In this document: one piece after another, positions 29,439 through 37,835 of the stretch
Position numbering within the stretch: position 1 is the stretch's first letter
Layout of the letters: the number at the start of each line of letters is the position of its first letter
From: Bacteroides sp.
GTDB taxonomy: Bacteria > Bacteroidota > Bacteroidia > Bacteroidales > P3
Direction: 5' to 3'
NCBI GenBank assembly: GCA_023662825.1
Contig: JAMPIH010000002.1
Coordinates: forward strand, 124,001 to 188,000
DNA: 64,000 nt
Program-made: the position numbers and the translations under genes
The notes under the pieces: model-generated
Seen by the model: the letters and a program-made list of their open reading frames with translations, nothing else
Database searches by the model: none
Told to the model about the DNA's origin: nothing

Positions 29439-30428
29439 TTATTTGCGGCGTTCAATCAGTTTGCATACGATCTGCACCGCGTTGGTGGCGGCACCCTTGC
29501 GGATGTTGTCGGAAACGATCCAGAGGTTCATGCCGTTTTCCACCGAGTTGTCGCGGCGGATGCGCCCCACGAAAACCTCGTTCTTGTCGTAGGCGTAGAG
29601 CGGCATCGGGTAGAGGTTGCGGCTCGGGTCATCGACCACGATAACCCCCGGCATCTGCGCGAGCAGGCGGCGCACTTCATCTAATTCGAACGGTTTTTCC
29701 GTTTCCACGTTCACCGCTTCCGAATGCCCGCCCGAAACGGGAACGCGCACCACGGTGGAGGTGATGCGGATATTGGGGTCGCGCAGTATCTTGCGGGTCT
29801 CGTTCACGAGTTTGGTCTCTTCGGTGGTATAGCCCTGGTCGTCGAAATCGCCTCCGTGCGGAATCACGTTGTGATGGATGGGGTAGTGGTAGACCATCAC
29901 CGGGCTTTCGAGTCCCTTTTCTTCGTTTTCCATCTGCTGCAGGCCCTTCATGCCCGAACCGCTCACCGACTGGTAGGTGGAGATGACCAGACGCCTGATG
30001 CCGAAGGCCTTGTGGATGGGCGCCAGAGCCATCACCATCTGGATCGTGCTGCAGTTGGGGTTGGCGATAATGCGGTCGGTGTCTTTCACCGCGTCGATGT
30101 TGATTTCGGGCACCACCAAGGGCACGTTTTCGTACATGCGCCAGGCCGAGGAATTGTCCACCACCGTGCAGCCCTTTTCGGCAAAGAGGGGCGCGTATTG
30201 GAGCGAGGTTCCACCGCCTGCCGAAAAAATGGCGTAGTCGGGCGCGGCGGCAATGGCGTCGGGCACCGAAACCACCTTGTGCTTCTTGTCGGCGAATTCC
30301 ATTTCCTTGCCCACCGAGCGTTCGGAGGCGGCGGGCAAGAGTTCTATGTCTGTCAAACCATATTCTTCCATAAGGCGGAGCATTTTGGAACCGACCAATC
30401 CGGTAGCTCCCACAACGGCTATCTTCAT
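29439..30428 (-). CDS. asd: Aspartate-semialdehyde dehydrogenase
   Basis: This 329-aa enzyme reduces aspartyl phosphate for lysine, threonine, methionine and diaminopimelate synthesis. The GATGLVGSKML nucleotide loop is near residues 8-18. The catalytic Cys lies in IANPNCSTIQ. SGGHSEAVNVE with the substrate-binding His is conserved. Expressed alone, convergent with the MscS gene and divergent from the lamin-tail gene. Confidence 0.95.
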   Translation of the reverse strand: MKIAVVGATGLVGSKMLRLMEEYGLTDIELLPAASERSVGKEMEFADKKHKVVSVPDAIAAAPDYAIFSAGGGTSLQYAPLFAEKGCTVVDNSSAWRMYENVPLVVPEINIDAVKDTDRIIANPNCSTIQMVMALAPIHKAFGIRRLVISTYQSVSGSGMKGLQQMENEEKGLESPVMVYHYPIHHNVIPHGGDFDDQGYTTEETKLVNETRKILRDPNIRITSTVVRVPVSGGHSEAVNVETEKPFELDEVRRLLAQMPGVIVVDDPSRNLYPMPLYAYDKNEVFVGRIRRDNSVENGMNLWIVSDNIRKGAATNAVQIVCKLIERRK

Positions 30429-30532
30429 CTTGTTGATAAGTTTTTATTTATTGATAGATAGATATTTGTGAACGGTTTACATCTCAACGGCTTCGATAAA
30501 ATTCCAATCCGCGCATTCTATCTATACACGCA

Positions 30533-30708
30533 CAAAGATACGGATAAGCCGAGAGCAGAGCAACAGAAAGCTTGCTTTCAAGTTGCTTTGCCGAGGCGGA
30601 GTATCTTGGACGAAGTCAAAGATACGGATAAGCCGAGAGCAGAGCAACAGAAAGCTTGCTTTCAAGTTGCTTTGCCGAGGCGGAGTATCTTGGGCGAAGC
30701 CAAATATA
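30533..30708. repeat. 84-bp tandem direct repeat (2 copies) carrying promoter-like boxes
   Basis: Copies at 30533-30616 and 30617-30700 differ at two bases, and a partial third begins at 30701. On the minus strand each full unit reads TTG-N20-TATCTTTG, a near-perfect Bacteroidota promoter facing asd; the partial copy gives TATATTTG. On the plus strand TATCTTGG (30602-30609, 30686-30693) could serve the gene at 30722. Each unit also holds a stem-loop (GCAAC, GAAAG ... CTTTC, GTTGC). An 85-codon ORF through the repeats is an artefact of the 84-bp (28-codon) period. Confidence 0.9.
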
Positions 30709-30721
30709 GACAGGAATACAA

Positions 30722-32428
30722 ATGAAAGGAAAAATATTTTTACGGAACTTATTAACGCTGCCCGGTTTATTGATGTGTATGCCGCTTTGGGCGCAATGGC
30801 AGGATTCGTTCGACAAGGATTTGGATGCCTGGCAGGGTACCAAGGAATACTTTCGCTTGGACAGCGGCCGCCTGCATTCCTGCGGCCCCGAAAAGAAGTC
30901 GGTGCTGTATCTGAGCCGGGCGTTTCATACGGAAGAAAACATAGCCGATATTCCCTTTGTGCGGGGCGTGATAAAGGGCGATTCCGCGCTTGCTTTCGAA
31001 TTCGGCCTCGACCTGCAGTTCGTGCCCTCCACCACCAACAGCCTGCGGCTGTACCTGTTCAGCCGGACGCCGGTGTTGGACGATACGGCGGAAGCCATTT
31101 ACCTGCACTTGGGGCAGAAAGGCGGGGAGAACCGCTGGCAGCTCTTTTACAACAGTCCCGACACCAATTATATGCTCTGGCAGGGCGAAACGGTGTTCAG
31201 CAAGCAGAAACAGATGAAGTTCGGGTTACGGGCGGTGTATCAGCCGAACGCCTACATGCGTTTCTATGTGGATGACGGGACTTTGGAAAGGCCTGTCTGG
31301 AAGCTGGAGGGCGACAGCCTGCGCATGGACATTCTCCGGCCTATATTCCTTCCGGATACGGCTCAGGAGGAGGATCCGCTTTTCTACAGCGGCCTGATGG
31401 CTGCCTATCAGACGGCCTCGCGTGCCGACAAATACATTTTCGACCACGCGTTGGCGGGCCGTTTGCCGGAGAAAGAAACGGATGGCAATGTCGGAATCGT
31501 GCACCGCCCCTTCGATTCGGTCTGGGAATCGGAAACGGTCGACAAAATCTGCCTCTGCCATATTCCGCAGGCGGGTTCACTGGCCGTCAACGAGATCCTG
31601 TTCAACCCGCGGTCGGGTGAGAGCCGTTTCGTGGAAGTCCGCAGCCTGTCGGATACCGTGTTCTGCTTGCACGACCTGGCCTTGGGCGTGCCCAACGGCA
31701 ATGACTGGAAATACAGCCGCGTATTCAAGGATTATCTGTGGATGCTGAAGCCTTATGCCTATATCGCCTTTGCCAAGGACGCGCAGGGAATCTCGCCCCT
31801 GTACCGCGCCGAACCCGCCAACATCTACACGGCGAACGCCTTTCCGAGCCTGAACGACAAGGCGGGGAGCCTTCGGCTGATGTGGCTGCCCAAGGCCGGC
31901 GACAGCCTGCAGGATACGGTGGTGATCGACGAGGTTTTCTACAGCGAGGAATTCCACCACTGGCTGCTGCCCGATGCCGAAGGGGTGTCGCTGGAACGCA
32001 TCGATGCGTTTGAACCGGCCATGAGTGCCGGCAACTGGGCTTCGGCGGCCGAAACGGCGGGTTACGCCACGCCCGGCTGCGAGAACTCCCACCAACGCCA
32101 TGCCGGAACGGAAGAAGATGCGAAATACTTTAGCCTGAACCCGCCCTTGGTGACGCCCGACAACGACGGACGGAACGATTTCACCTCTATCCGCTGGAAC
32201 GAAAGACTGTCCGGATTCGTTTGCAGCATGACGGTTTACGATGAGCACGGGCGCAAGATAAAGACCATCTGCCAGCAGACGCTCTTGGGCGCGGGCGGGG
32301 AAATCCGCTACGATGCCACCGATGCCCAGGGCCGCATTCTGCGTCCCGGCATCTATGTGCTGTATATCGACCTGATACGCCCCGACAGGCGGCACAAACG
32401 CCTGCGCTATGCCTTGGCGGTAGGATAG
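30722..32428 (+). CDS. Secreted lamin-tail-domain protein with C-terminal Ig-like fold
   Basis: This 568-aa protein has a signal peptide (cleavage near LWAQ, residue 24). A concanavalin/LamG-like beta-rich region spans about 25-230. A lamin-tail domain (about 285-440) is marked by AVNEILFNPRSGESRFVE and VVIDEVFYSEEFHHWLL. The C-terminal segment (VTPDNDGRNDFTSI, MTVYDEHGRKI, PGIYVLYID) is like the gliding-motility/FlgD-like modules of Bacteroidota surface proteins. It probably acts at the cell surface; no catalytic motif is seen. U32 peptidase is convergent 4 nt away. Confidence 0.7.
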   Translation: MKGKIFLRNLLTLPGLLMCMPLWAQWQDSFDKDLDAWQGTKEYFRLDSGRLHSCGPEKKSVLYLSRAFHTEENIADIPFVRGVIKGDSALAFEFGLDLQFVPSTTNSLRLYLFSRTPVLDDTAEAIYLHLGQKGGENRWQLFYNSPDTNYMLWQGETVFSKQKQMKFGLRAVYQPNAYMRFYVDDGTLERPVWKLEGDSLRMDILRPIFLPDTAQEEDPLFYSGLMAAYQTASRADKYIFDHALAGRLPEKETDGNVGIVHRPFDSVWESETVDKICLCHIPQAGSLAVNEILFNPRSGESRFVEVRSLSDTVFCLHDLALGVPNGNDWKYSRVFKDYLWMLKPYAYIAFAKDAQGISPLYRAEPANIYTANAFPSLNDKAGSLRLMWLPKAGDSLQDTVVIDEVFYSEEFHHWLLPDAEGVSLERIDAFEPAMSAGNWASAAETAGYATPGCENSHQRHAGTEEDAKYFSLNPPLVTPDNDGRNDFTSIRWNERLSGFVCSMTVYDEHGRKIKTICQQTLLGAGGEIRYDATDAQGRILRPGIYVLYIDLIRPDRRHKRLRYALAVG

Positions 32429-32432
32429 GGGC

Positions 32433-33686
32433 TTAGCCCCGTTTTACGGAATCGACCCGGTAGAGTTTGTCGCCCCGGTGCAGTTCTTGCGTGCTCTTGA
32501 ACGAGCAATAGGTGCCCTGCACGGTTTCCTGTATCGGACGGTCGTCCATGCGGATCTCGGTGGCCACGGCCTCATACACGCCCGTGGTGTTGCCGATCAC
32601 CACGAAATTATCTCCTATCTTGAGGTTGGATGCCTCCACCTTGAGTTCGGCCACGCTCGGCCGGTCGAAGAAATTGGTGATCTTGCCCACGTAGGTCTTC
32701 TGTGTCGTGGCGCTCGAACCGTATTTGGGCGTCCATTCGCCCATTTTCTTGCCCAGGTAATATCCGCTCCAAAACCCCCGGTTATAGACGGTAAGCAGCC
32801 GTTCGTTCCACTTCTCGATGTTTTCCTGGGTGTATTCTCCGTTCTTCCAGGCCTCCACGGCTTCCTTATACACGGAAGTGACGGTCTTTACGTAATCCGC
32901 GCTCCGTCCGCGCCCCTCGATCTTGAGCACGCTGACCCCGGCCTCCAGTATCTTGTCTAAGAAATCCACGGTCTTGAGGTCTTTGGGCGAGAGCAGGTAT
33001 TCGTGATCCACGGCAATCTCCACGTCTTTCTCGCCGTCGGTCTGGCTCAGTTTGTAGGGGCGGCGGCAAAGTTGCAGGCAGGAACCCCGGTTGGCCGAAG
33101 AATTGTAGTAGTCGAGGCTCAGGTAGCATTTGCCCGAAACGGCCATACACAAGGCTCCATGGGCAAAAATCTCGATCTGAACCAGCTTTCCCGACGGGCC
33201 GCAGATGTTCCCGGCCTTGATTTGCCGTACGATTTCCGCCACCTGTTCGAGGCTCAGCTCGCGCGCGGCCACCATCACGTCGGCATACTGCGCGTAAAAG
33301 CGCACGGCCTCGATATTGGTGACGTTGCACTGGGTGGAGATATGCACCTCCATGCCGATCCGGCGCGCGTAGGTGATGACCGCCCAGTCGGAAGAGATCA
33401 CGGCACAGATGCCGGCCTCTTTTGCCAAGTCCAGCACGCGGCGGCTTTCGGGCAGCTCGCCGTCGTAGATCACCGTGTTGAGCGTAAGATAGGTGCGCAC
33501 CCCCTTTTCGCGGCAGACCCGGGCAATCTCGCCCAGGTCTTCGGGCATAAAGTTCACCGCCGCCCGCGCCCGCATGTTGAGTTGTCCCACCCCGAAATAA
33601 ACGGCGTCCGCCCCGGCTTGCAGTGCCGCCTGCAGCGCGGGGAACGAACCCACGGGAGCCATGATTTCAATCGGATTTTCCGGCAT
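32433..33686 (-). CDS. U32-family peptidase / tRNA-hydroxylation-type protein
   Basis: This 417-aa protein has the U32 TIM-barrel start IEIMAPVGSFPALQAALQ and AGADAVYFG. The Cys cluster region (CMAVSGKCYLS, NRGSCLQLCRRPY) is typical of TrhP/RlhA-like members that modify RNA with an Fe-S cofactor. The start at 33686 (MPENPIEI) is chosen because the family begins there and because a perfect minus-strand -7 box (33708-33715) leaves no room for a leader with the upstream Met codons at 33701 or 33722. The RNA target is not evident. Confidence 0.88.
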   Translation of the reverse strand: MPENPIEIMAPVGSFPALQAALQAGADAVYFGVGQLNMRARAAVNFMPEDLGEIARVCREKGVRTYLTLNTVIYDGELPESRRVLDLAKEAGICAVISSDWAVITYARRIGMEVHISTQCNVTNIEAVRFYAQYADVMVAARELSLEQVAEIVRQIKAGNICGPSGKLVQIEIFAHGALCMAVSGKCYLSLDYYNSSANRGSCLQLCRRPYKLSQTDGEKDVEIAVDHEYLLSPKDLKTVDFLDKILEAGVSVLKIEGRGRSADYVKTVTSVYKEAVEAWKNGEYTQENIEKWNERLLTVYNRGFWSGYYLGKKMGEWTPKYGSSATTQKTYVGKITNFFDRPSVAELKVEASNLKIGDNFVVIGNTTGVYEAVATEIRMDDRPIQETVQGTYCSFKSTQELHRGDKLYRVDSVKRG

Positions 33687-33694
33687 TCTTGCAG

Positions 33695-33725
33695 TTTCCA
33701 TAATCTGCAAAAGTACGTACATTTG
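33695..33725. promoter_or_regulatory. Overlapping divergent promoters of U32 peptidase and xerC
   Basis: Within 47 bp lie two exact -7 boxes facing opposite ways: TACTTTTG on the minus strand (33708-33715) and TACATTTG on the plus strand (33718-33725). For xerC a TTTC at 33695-33698 gives a 19-nt spacer. The plus-strand -7 box ends 7 nt before the xerC start codon, so that transcript may be leaderless. Confidence 0.6.
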
Positions 33726-33732
33726 CCTTGAA

Positions 33733-34614
33733 ATGGATTCGCAAACGGCATTTATTCAATATATCGAGGCGGAAAAACGCTACTCGCCCTGCACGGTAAA
33801 GGCCTATTCGTCTGATTTGGCCGAGTTTGCCCGCTATCTCGACGAACATTACAAGACTGCCCTGCCGGAGGCCGACCAGCAGCAGATACGTTCGTATGTG
33901 GTTTACTTGCTGGATTTGGATTTCTCGCCAGGCAGCATCCACCGCAAGATCTCCACGCTTAAATCCTATTACAAATACCTTCAGAAAAACGGTACGGTGC
34001 AGGTGAACCCGGCCTTGAAAGTGCCTTTGCCCAAGATTCCCAAGCGTCTGCCGGTGTTCGTGGAGGAAAGCCGCATGGATAATATCGAGGCCGCTCCGGT
34101 AGATGGAGAGGACTTTACGGCCTACCGCAACTACCTGATTGTCGAGATGTTCTACGGAACGGGCGTGCGTCTGGCCGAATTGCTCGGCATGGCGGATGAG
34201 GACTTAGACACGGCCAACAAACGGGTCAAGGTGCTGGGCAAGCGCAACAAGGAACGCATCATTCCATTGACGGACAATCTGATAGAGGAAATCGAACATT
34301 ACCGTGCCTTGCGCGCGCAAAAGGCGGAACCGGGGCAGCTTGCATTCTTCATTACCGAGAAAGGCCGGCCGATGCCGCGTTCGCAGGTATATCGCATCGT
34401 GAAGGAATGCCTGCACCTCTACACCGACCTTTCCAAGTGCAGCCCGCACGTGCTGCGCCACACCTTCGCCACCCATCTGCTCAACAAGGGGGCCGATTTG
34501 AACGCGGTAAAGGAACTGCTGGGACACAGCTCGCTGGCTTCGACCCAGGTCTATACGCACAACACGATCGAGAAGCTCAAGAAAGATTACGCGGCGGCGC
34601 ATCCGCGCCAATAG
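33733..34614 (+). CDS. xerC: Tyrosine recombinase XerC/XerD family
   Basis: This 293-aa recombinase has an N-terminal SAM-like DNA-binding domain (about 1-90) and a catalytic domain with Arg146 (GTGVRLAELL), His239 and Arg242 (SPHVLRHTFATHLL), His265 (LLGHSSLAS) and nucleophile Tyr274 (TQVYTH). The complete set and the chromosomal context with hpf and mnmE suggest the host chromosome-dimer resolvase rather than a mobile-element integrase. The start at 33733 is downstream of the perfect promoter. Confidence 0.92.
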   Translation: MDSQTAFIQYIEAEKRYSPCTVKAYSSDLAEFARYLDEHYKTALPEADQQQIRSYVVYLLDLDFSPGSIHRKISTLKSYYKYLQKNGTVQVNPALKVPLPKIPKRLPVFVEESRMDNIEAAPVDGEDFTAYRNYLIVEMFYGTGVRLAELLGMADEDLDTANKRVKVLGKRNKERIIPLTDNLIEEIEHYRALRAQKAEPGQLAFFITEKGRPMPRSQVYRIVKECLHLYTDLSKCSPHVLRHTFATHLLNKGADLNAVKELLGHSSLASTQVYTHNTIEKLKKDYAAAHPRQ

Positions 34615-34651
34615 TGCCGCTTTCGTGAAAAAATCGTAACTTAGAGGCGGA

Positions 34652-34737
34652 CTTCCGGATACTCCGGAGCCCGGGAGAACATCTCCCGAATACTAACCGG
34701 TTTCTTCGAGGCGCCTGTTGGGTTCAATCGAAGAAAC
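34652..34737 (+). ncRNA. Structured leader upstream of hpf
   Basis: The 139-bp xerC-hpf gap contains three consecutive stem-loops: CCGGA-type 5-bp pairing near 34655-34667, a perfect 7-bp stem CGGGAGA/TCTCCCG (34672-34678, 34682-34688, 3-nt loop), and a perfect 10-bp stem GTTTCTTCGA/TCGAAGAAAC (34700-34709, 34728-34737). None is followed by a T-run. It could be a structured 5' leader controlling hpf, or a small RNA. It does not fold as a tRNA. Confidence 0.4.
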
Positions 34738-34753
34738 ATAAAATCAAAACATT

Positions 34754-35050
34754 ATGGAAGTAACGGTGAATGCGGTAAAGTTCAAGGCCTCCGCAGCCTT
34801 GCTGGAATTTATCGATAAGAAAGCGAAGAAAGTGGAAACCCTTCTGCCGCAGGCTTCCAAGGTGGAAGTGAGCCTGAAGGTGGACAAAGACCACGACGTA
34901 TGCAATAAAGTGGCCGACGTGCGCATTTCGGTAACGGGCGAGGATCTGTTCGCCTCCAAGCAGTGCGATACCTTCGAGGAAGCCATCGACAACTGTCTGG
35001 ACGCGCTCAAGCGTCAGATCGAAAAGTTAAAGGAAAAGTGGCACAAGTAG
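34754..35050 (+). CDS. hpf: Short ribosome hibernation-promoting factor
   Basis: This 98-aa protein is the short HPF/YfiA form. It folds as a beta-alpha-beta domain that blocks the ribosomal A and P sites. The N-terminal VTVNAVKFKASAALLEFIDKK and the acidic middle (LKVDKDHDVCNKVADVRI) fit. It ends with the basic helix CLDALKRQIEKLKEKWHK. It overlaps the mnmE start by 13 nt and is preceded by a structured leader. Confidence 0.9.
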   Translation: MEVTVNAVKFKASAALLEFIDKKAKKVETLLPQASKVEVSLKVDKDHDVCNKVADVRISVTGEDLFASKQCDTFEEAIDNCLDALKRQIEKLKEKWHK

Positions 35051-36459
35051 GCTTGAACGCTCCGGGGCAGGACGACACCATCTGCGCCCCTGCCACGCCC
35101 AACGGTACGGGAGGGGTGTCGGTGGTGCGGGTAAGCGGCCCCAAGGCCCTGCAGACGGCGGTGGCCATAGGTGGGAAGCGGTTGGAAGACATCGCTTCCC
35201 ACTCTTTGCGTTTGGCCACCCTGCGCGACAAAGACGGCATCATCGACCAGGGGGTCGTGAGTTTCTTCGCCGCCCCGAATTCCTACACGGGGCAGGAGGT
35301 GGTGGAATACGCGCTGCACGGCTCGCCCTATATCGTGGAGCGTCTGTTGCAAGCCCTGACGGTACAGGGGGTGCGTATGGCCGCCCCCGGCGAGTTCACC
35401 CAACGGGCGTTCCTGAACGGCAAGATGGATTTGAGCCAGGCCGAAGCCGTGGCCGACCTGATTGCGGGAGAGAACAAGGCCGCGCACGATATGGCGATGG
35501 CCCAGCTGCGGGGCGGCTTCTCGAACGAAATCGAGGTGCTGCGCGGCAAGCTGCTCGACTTCGTGGCCTTGGTGGAACTGGAACTGGATTTCGGGGAAGA
35601 GGACGTGGAGTTTGCCGACCACGCCAAATTGCAGGCCCTGTTGGACGAGATGGATGCAAAGGTGATGGCCCTGCGGGCGTCTTTCAAGGCGGGCAACGTG
35701 CTCAAGTCGGGCATTCCGGTGGCCATCGTGGGCAAGCCCAATGCGGGCAAGAGCACACTGATGAACGCACTCCTGCACGAGGAACGCGCCCTTGTGAGCG
35801 ATATTCCGGGCACCACGCGCGACACGATCGAGGAGGTGTGGCATATCGACGGTGTGAAGTTCCGCTTTATCGACACGGCGGGTCTGCGCCAGAGCGGGGA
35901 CGTGGTGGAGAAGATGGGCATCGAGCGCACCATGGACAAGATGCGGCAGGCGCAAATCTGGCTCTATCTGTTCGATGCCGGCACGGACACCTTGGAATCG
36001 GCGCGGGAAGAGGTGGAGGCGTGGAAGCGGTGCCTGCTGCCGGAGGATGCCGGCGGGAGCGGGGAGGAAACGGAGGCGACGCAGGTCTTGAAAGTGATTT
36101 TTGTGGCCAACAAGGTGGATGCCGTGGGGCGGGAGGTAGGCAGGGAAGGCGATACGGTGTATCTCTCGGCGCGGGAGCGGCAGGGCATGGACGCTTTGGA
36201 GGATGCCTTGCGGGAAAGGATACCGGAAATGCCGTCGGCGGACGCGGTGGTGCTGACCAACGCCCGCCACTACGAGGCCTTGGGCCTGGTGCTGCAGGAC
36301 CTCTATCAAATCCGCTGCGGCCTGCAGGCTTCGATTCCAGGCGATTTGCTGGCGATGGATATCCGGAGCGCGATCGATCACTTGGGCGCGATTACGGGCA
36401 AGATTTTGACCGACGACGTACTGGGGGCTGTGTTCTCGCGGTTCTGTATCGGGAAGTAG
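35038..36459 (+). CDS. mnmE: tRNA modification GTPase MnmE (GTG start)
   Basis: This 473-aa protein acts with MnmG to modify U34 of tRNAs. The N-terminal folate-binding domain starts with DDTICAPATPNGTGGVSVVRVSGP. The G domain (about 215-380) has GKPNAGKST, DTAGLR and the NKVD motif. The C-terminal FCIGK motif with the catalytic Cys is present. No in-frame ATG fits the family start; GTG at 35038 is preceded by AAAGGA and gives a normal N-terminus, overlapping hpf by 13 nt. A more upstream ATG at 34963 would add 25 shadow residues. Confidence 0.92.
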   Translation: MAQVGLNAPGQDDTICAPATPNGTGGVSVVRVSGPKALQTAVAIGGKRLEDIASHSLRLATLRDKDGIIDQGVVSFFAAPNSYTGQEVVEYALHGSPYIVERLLQALTVQGVRMAAPGEFTQRAFLNGKMDLSQAEAVADLIAGENKAAHDMAMAQLRGGFSNEIEVLRGKLLDFVALVELELDFGEEDVEFADHAKLQALLDEMDAKVMALRASFKAGNVLKSGIPVAIVGKPNAGKSTLMNALLHEERALVSDIPGTTRDTIEEVWHIDGVKFRFIDTAGLRQSGDVVEKMGIERTMDKMRQAQIWLYLFDAGTDTLESAREEVEAWKRCLLPEDAGGSGEETEATQVLKVIFVANKVDAVGREVGREGDTVYLSARERQGMDALEDALRERIPEMPSADAVVLTNARHYEALGLVLQDLYQIRCGLQASIPGDLLAMDIRSAIDHLGAITGKILTDDVLGAVFSRFCIGK

Positions 36460-36484
36460 GAAAAGGGTGTGCATTCCCAAAACT

Positions 36485-36517
36485 TTTGCCCGGTGTAGTG
36501 CGCAGTTGGTATATTTG
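36485..36517 (+). promoter_or_regulatory. Consensus Bacteroidota promoter before the 78-aa gene
   Basis: TTTG (36485-36488), a 21-nt spacer, then TATATTTG (36510-36517), an exact match to both elements. The start codon at 36540 is 22 nt downstream. Confidence 0.75.
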
Positions 36518-36539
36518 TTAATGAAAAAATCACTTTATT

Positions 36540-36776
36540 ATGTCATTCAAGGACTTTTTAGGTTGGGCCATTGTATGGAATTGGCTGTTGGCAAAAAAGG
36601 AGCGCCGTGCAGAACAACGACGGAACCTGCTTGATCAGTTAGATGAGTTTGACCAAGACACTATCGATTCGTTTGAGCAAGACTATTGTTCCTATACCCG
36701 AGGGACTATGGGCTATAAGCCTCGGGAGTACGTGGATGATATGGAGGACGAAATCAAGATGTTTGAGGAGTTTTGA
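36540..36776 (+). CDS. Small hypothetical protein, acidic C-terminus
   Basis: This 78-aa protein is not recognised. Its N-terminal half is hydrophobic then basic (FLGWAIVWNWLLAKKERRAEQRR), like a short membrane-contacting helix. The C-terminal half is acidic and Tyr-rich (DYCSYTRGTMGYKPREYVDDMEDE). A perfect promoter directly upstream argues that it is a real, independently expressed gene. Confidence 0.65.
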   Translation: MSFKDFLGWAIVWNWLLAKKERRAEQRRNLLDQLDEFDQDTIDSFEQDYCSYTRGTMGYKPREYVDDMEDEIKMFEEF

Positions 36777-36802
36777 GGGTGATTTTTAGGTTTTTACCTG
36801 TT

Positions 36803-37828
36803 TTAACCCATCTCTAGCGCCACCTTTATCACGCCGTCCCGTTTTTCTTCAAAAAGCCGGTAGGCTTCGTCAATGCGGGAGAGGGGGATGAGGGGCGTCG
36901 TGTCGAGGCGGCCTTCCTCAATCAGGCGCAGGATTTCCGCGCAGTCACAGCCGTCCACGCCTCCGGTCTTGAACGTAAGGTTCTTGCCGTACATATCGGG
37001 CAGGGGAAGGATTTGCGGGCGGTCGTATAGCGCCACCACCGTCACGATGGCATTCGGACGGGCGCATTCCCAGGCGAGTTGCAAGGTATCTTTCCCGCCG
37101 GCCACTTCAAGAACGGCATCCGCGCCGTCGTGGTCGCTATGTTGCGCCACAAAGTCCCGGCATGCTTCGGGCGAGGTCACCATCACTTCCGGATAATGCG
37201 TCCTGACAAATTCCCGCCGCGCTTCATCCTGCTCGCAGACAATGATGCGTCTGGGATTTTTAAGACGGGTGCAAAGCAAGGTGCATAAACCCGTGGGGCC
37301 GGCGCCGAGGATGAGCACGGTATCGTCGGGCGTGATTTCGGAAATCCGCGCGGCCCAGTAGCCGGTGGCGAGGATGTCGCCCACAAACAGGGCCTGTTCG
37401 TCGCTTACCGTGTCGGGAATGCGGTTCAGCCCCTGATTGGCCAGGGGAACGCGCACATACTCGGCCTGTCCGCCGTCGATGCGGCATCCCAAGGCCCAGC
37501 CGCCGTGGGGCGAGGTGCAGTTGTTCACATAGCCGTGCTTGCAGAAGAAGCATTCGCCGCAAAAGGTCTCCACATTCACCGTCACGCGGTCGCCGGGCTT
37601 GACAGCGCTCACTGCCGCACCGACAGCCTCCACCACGCCCACCATCTCGTGCCCGACAGTAATGTCCGGCACCGCACGTGGCACACTGCCGTGCTTGATG
37701 TGCAGGTCGCTCGAACAGATGCTGGCAAGCGTAACGCGCACAATGGCATCCTGCGCGTCCTCTATGACGGGCGTGGGCTTTTCTGTCAGTGCGAATTTTC
37801 CTTTTTTTGCGTAGGTGTATGCTTGCAT
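36803..37828 (-). CDS. Zinc-dependent medium-chain alcohol dehydrogenase
   Basis: This 341-aa enzyme has the catalytic zinc site (SICSSDLHIKHG, then GHEMVG), the structural zinc loop CGECFFCKHGYVNNC and the NAD-binding GAGPTGL motif. The set of residues is complete. The substrate is not defined by sequence; threonine-, sorbitol- or formaldehyde-type alcohols are possible. It is the last GC-rich gene before the AT-rich accessory region. Confidence 0.88.
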   Translation of the reverse strand: MQAYTYAKKGKFALTEKPTPVIEDAQDAIVRVTLASICSSDLHIKHGSVPRAVPDITVGHEMVGVVEAVGAAVSAVKPGDRVTVNVETFCGECFFCKHGYVNNCTSPHGGWALGCRIDGGQAEYVRVPLANQGLNRIPDTVSDEQALFVGDILATGYWAARISEITPDDTVLILGAGPTGLCTLLCTRLKNPRRIIVCEQDEARREFVRTHYPEVMVTSPEACRDFVAQHSDHDGADAVLEVAGGKDTLQLAWECARPNAIVTVVALYDRPQILPLPDMYGKNLTFKTGGVDGCDCAEILRLIEEGRLDTTPLIPLSRIDEAYRLFEEKRDGVIKVALEMG

Positions 37829-37835
37829 GGGGGTG

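Noticed and set aside
30468-30725. 85-codon ORF through the tandem repeat.
   Set aside because: The frame stays open only because the 84-bp period equals 28 codons; the sequence is explained as a non-coding repeat.
33733-34614. XerC as integrase of a mobile island reaching to 50 kb.
   Set aside because: Its neighbours hpf and mnmE and its codon use are core-like, and the AT-rich region begins 3 kb later after another core gene.
34620-34740. tRNA gene in the xerC-hpf gap, suggested by GGTTCAATC.
   Set aside because: No acceptor stem, anticodon stem or CCA-like end can be drawn around it.
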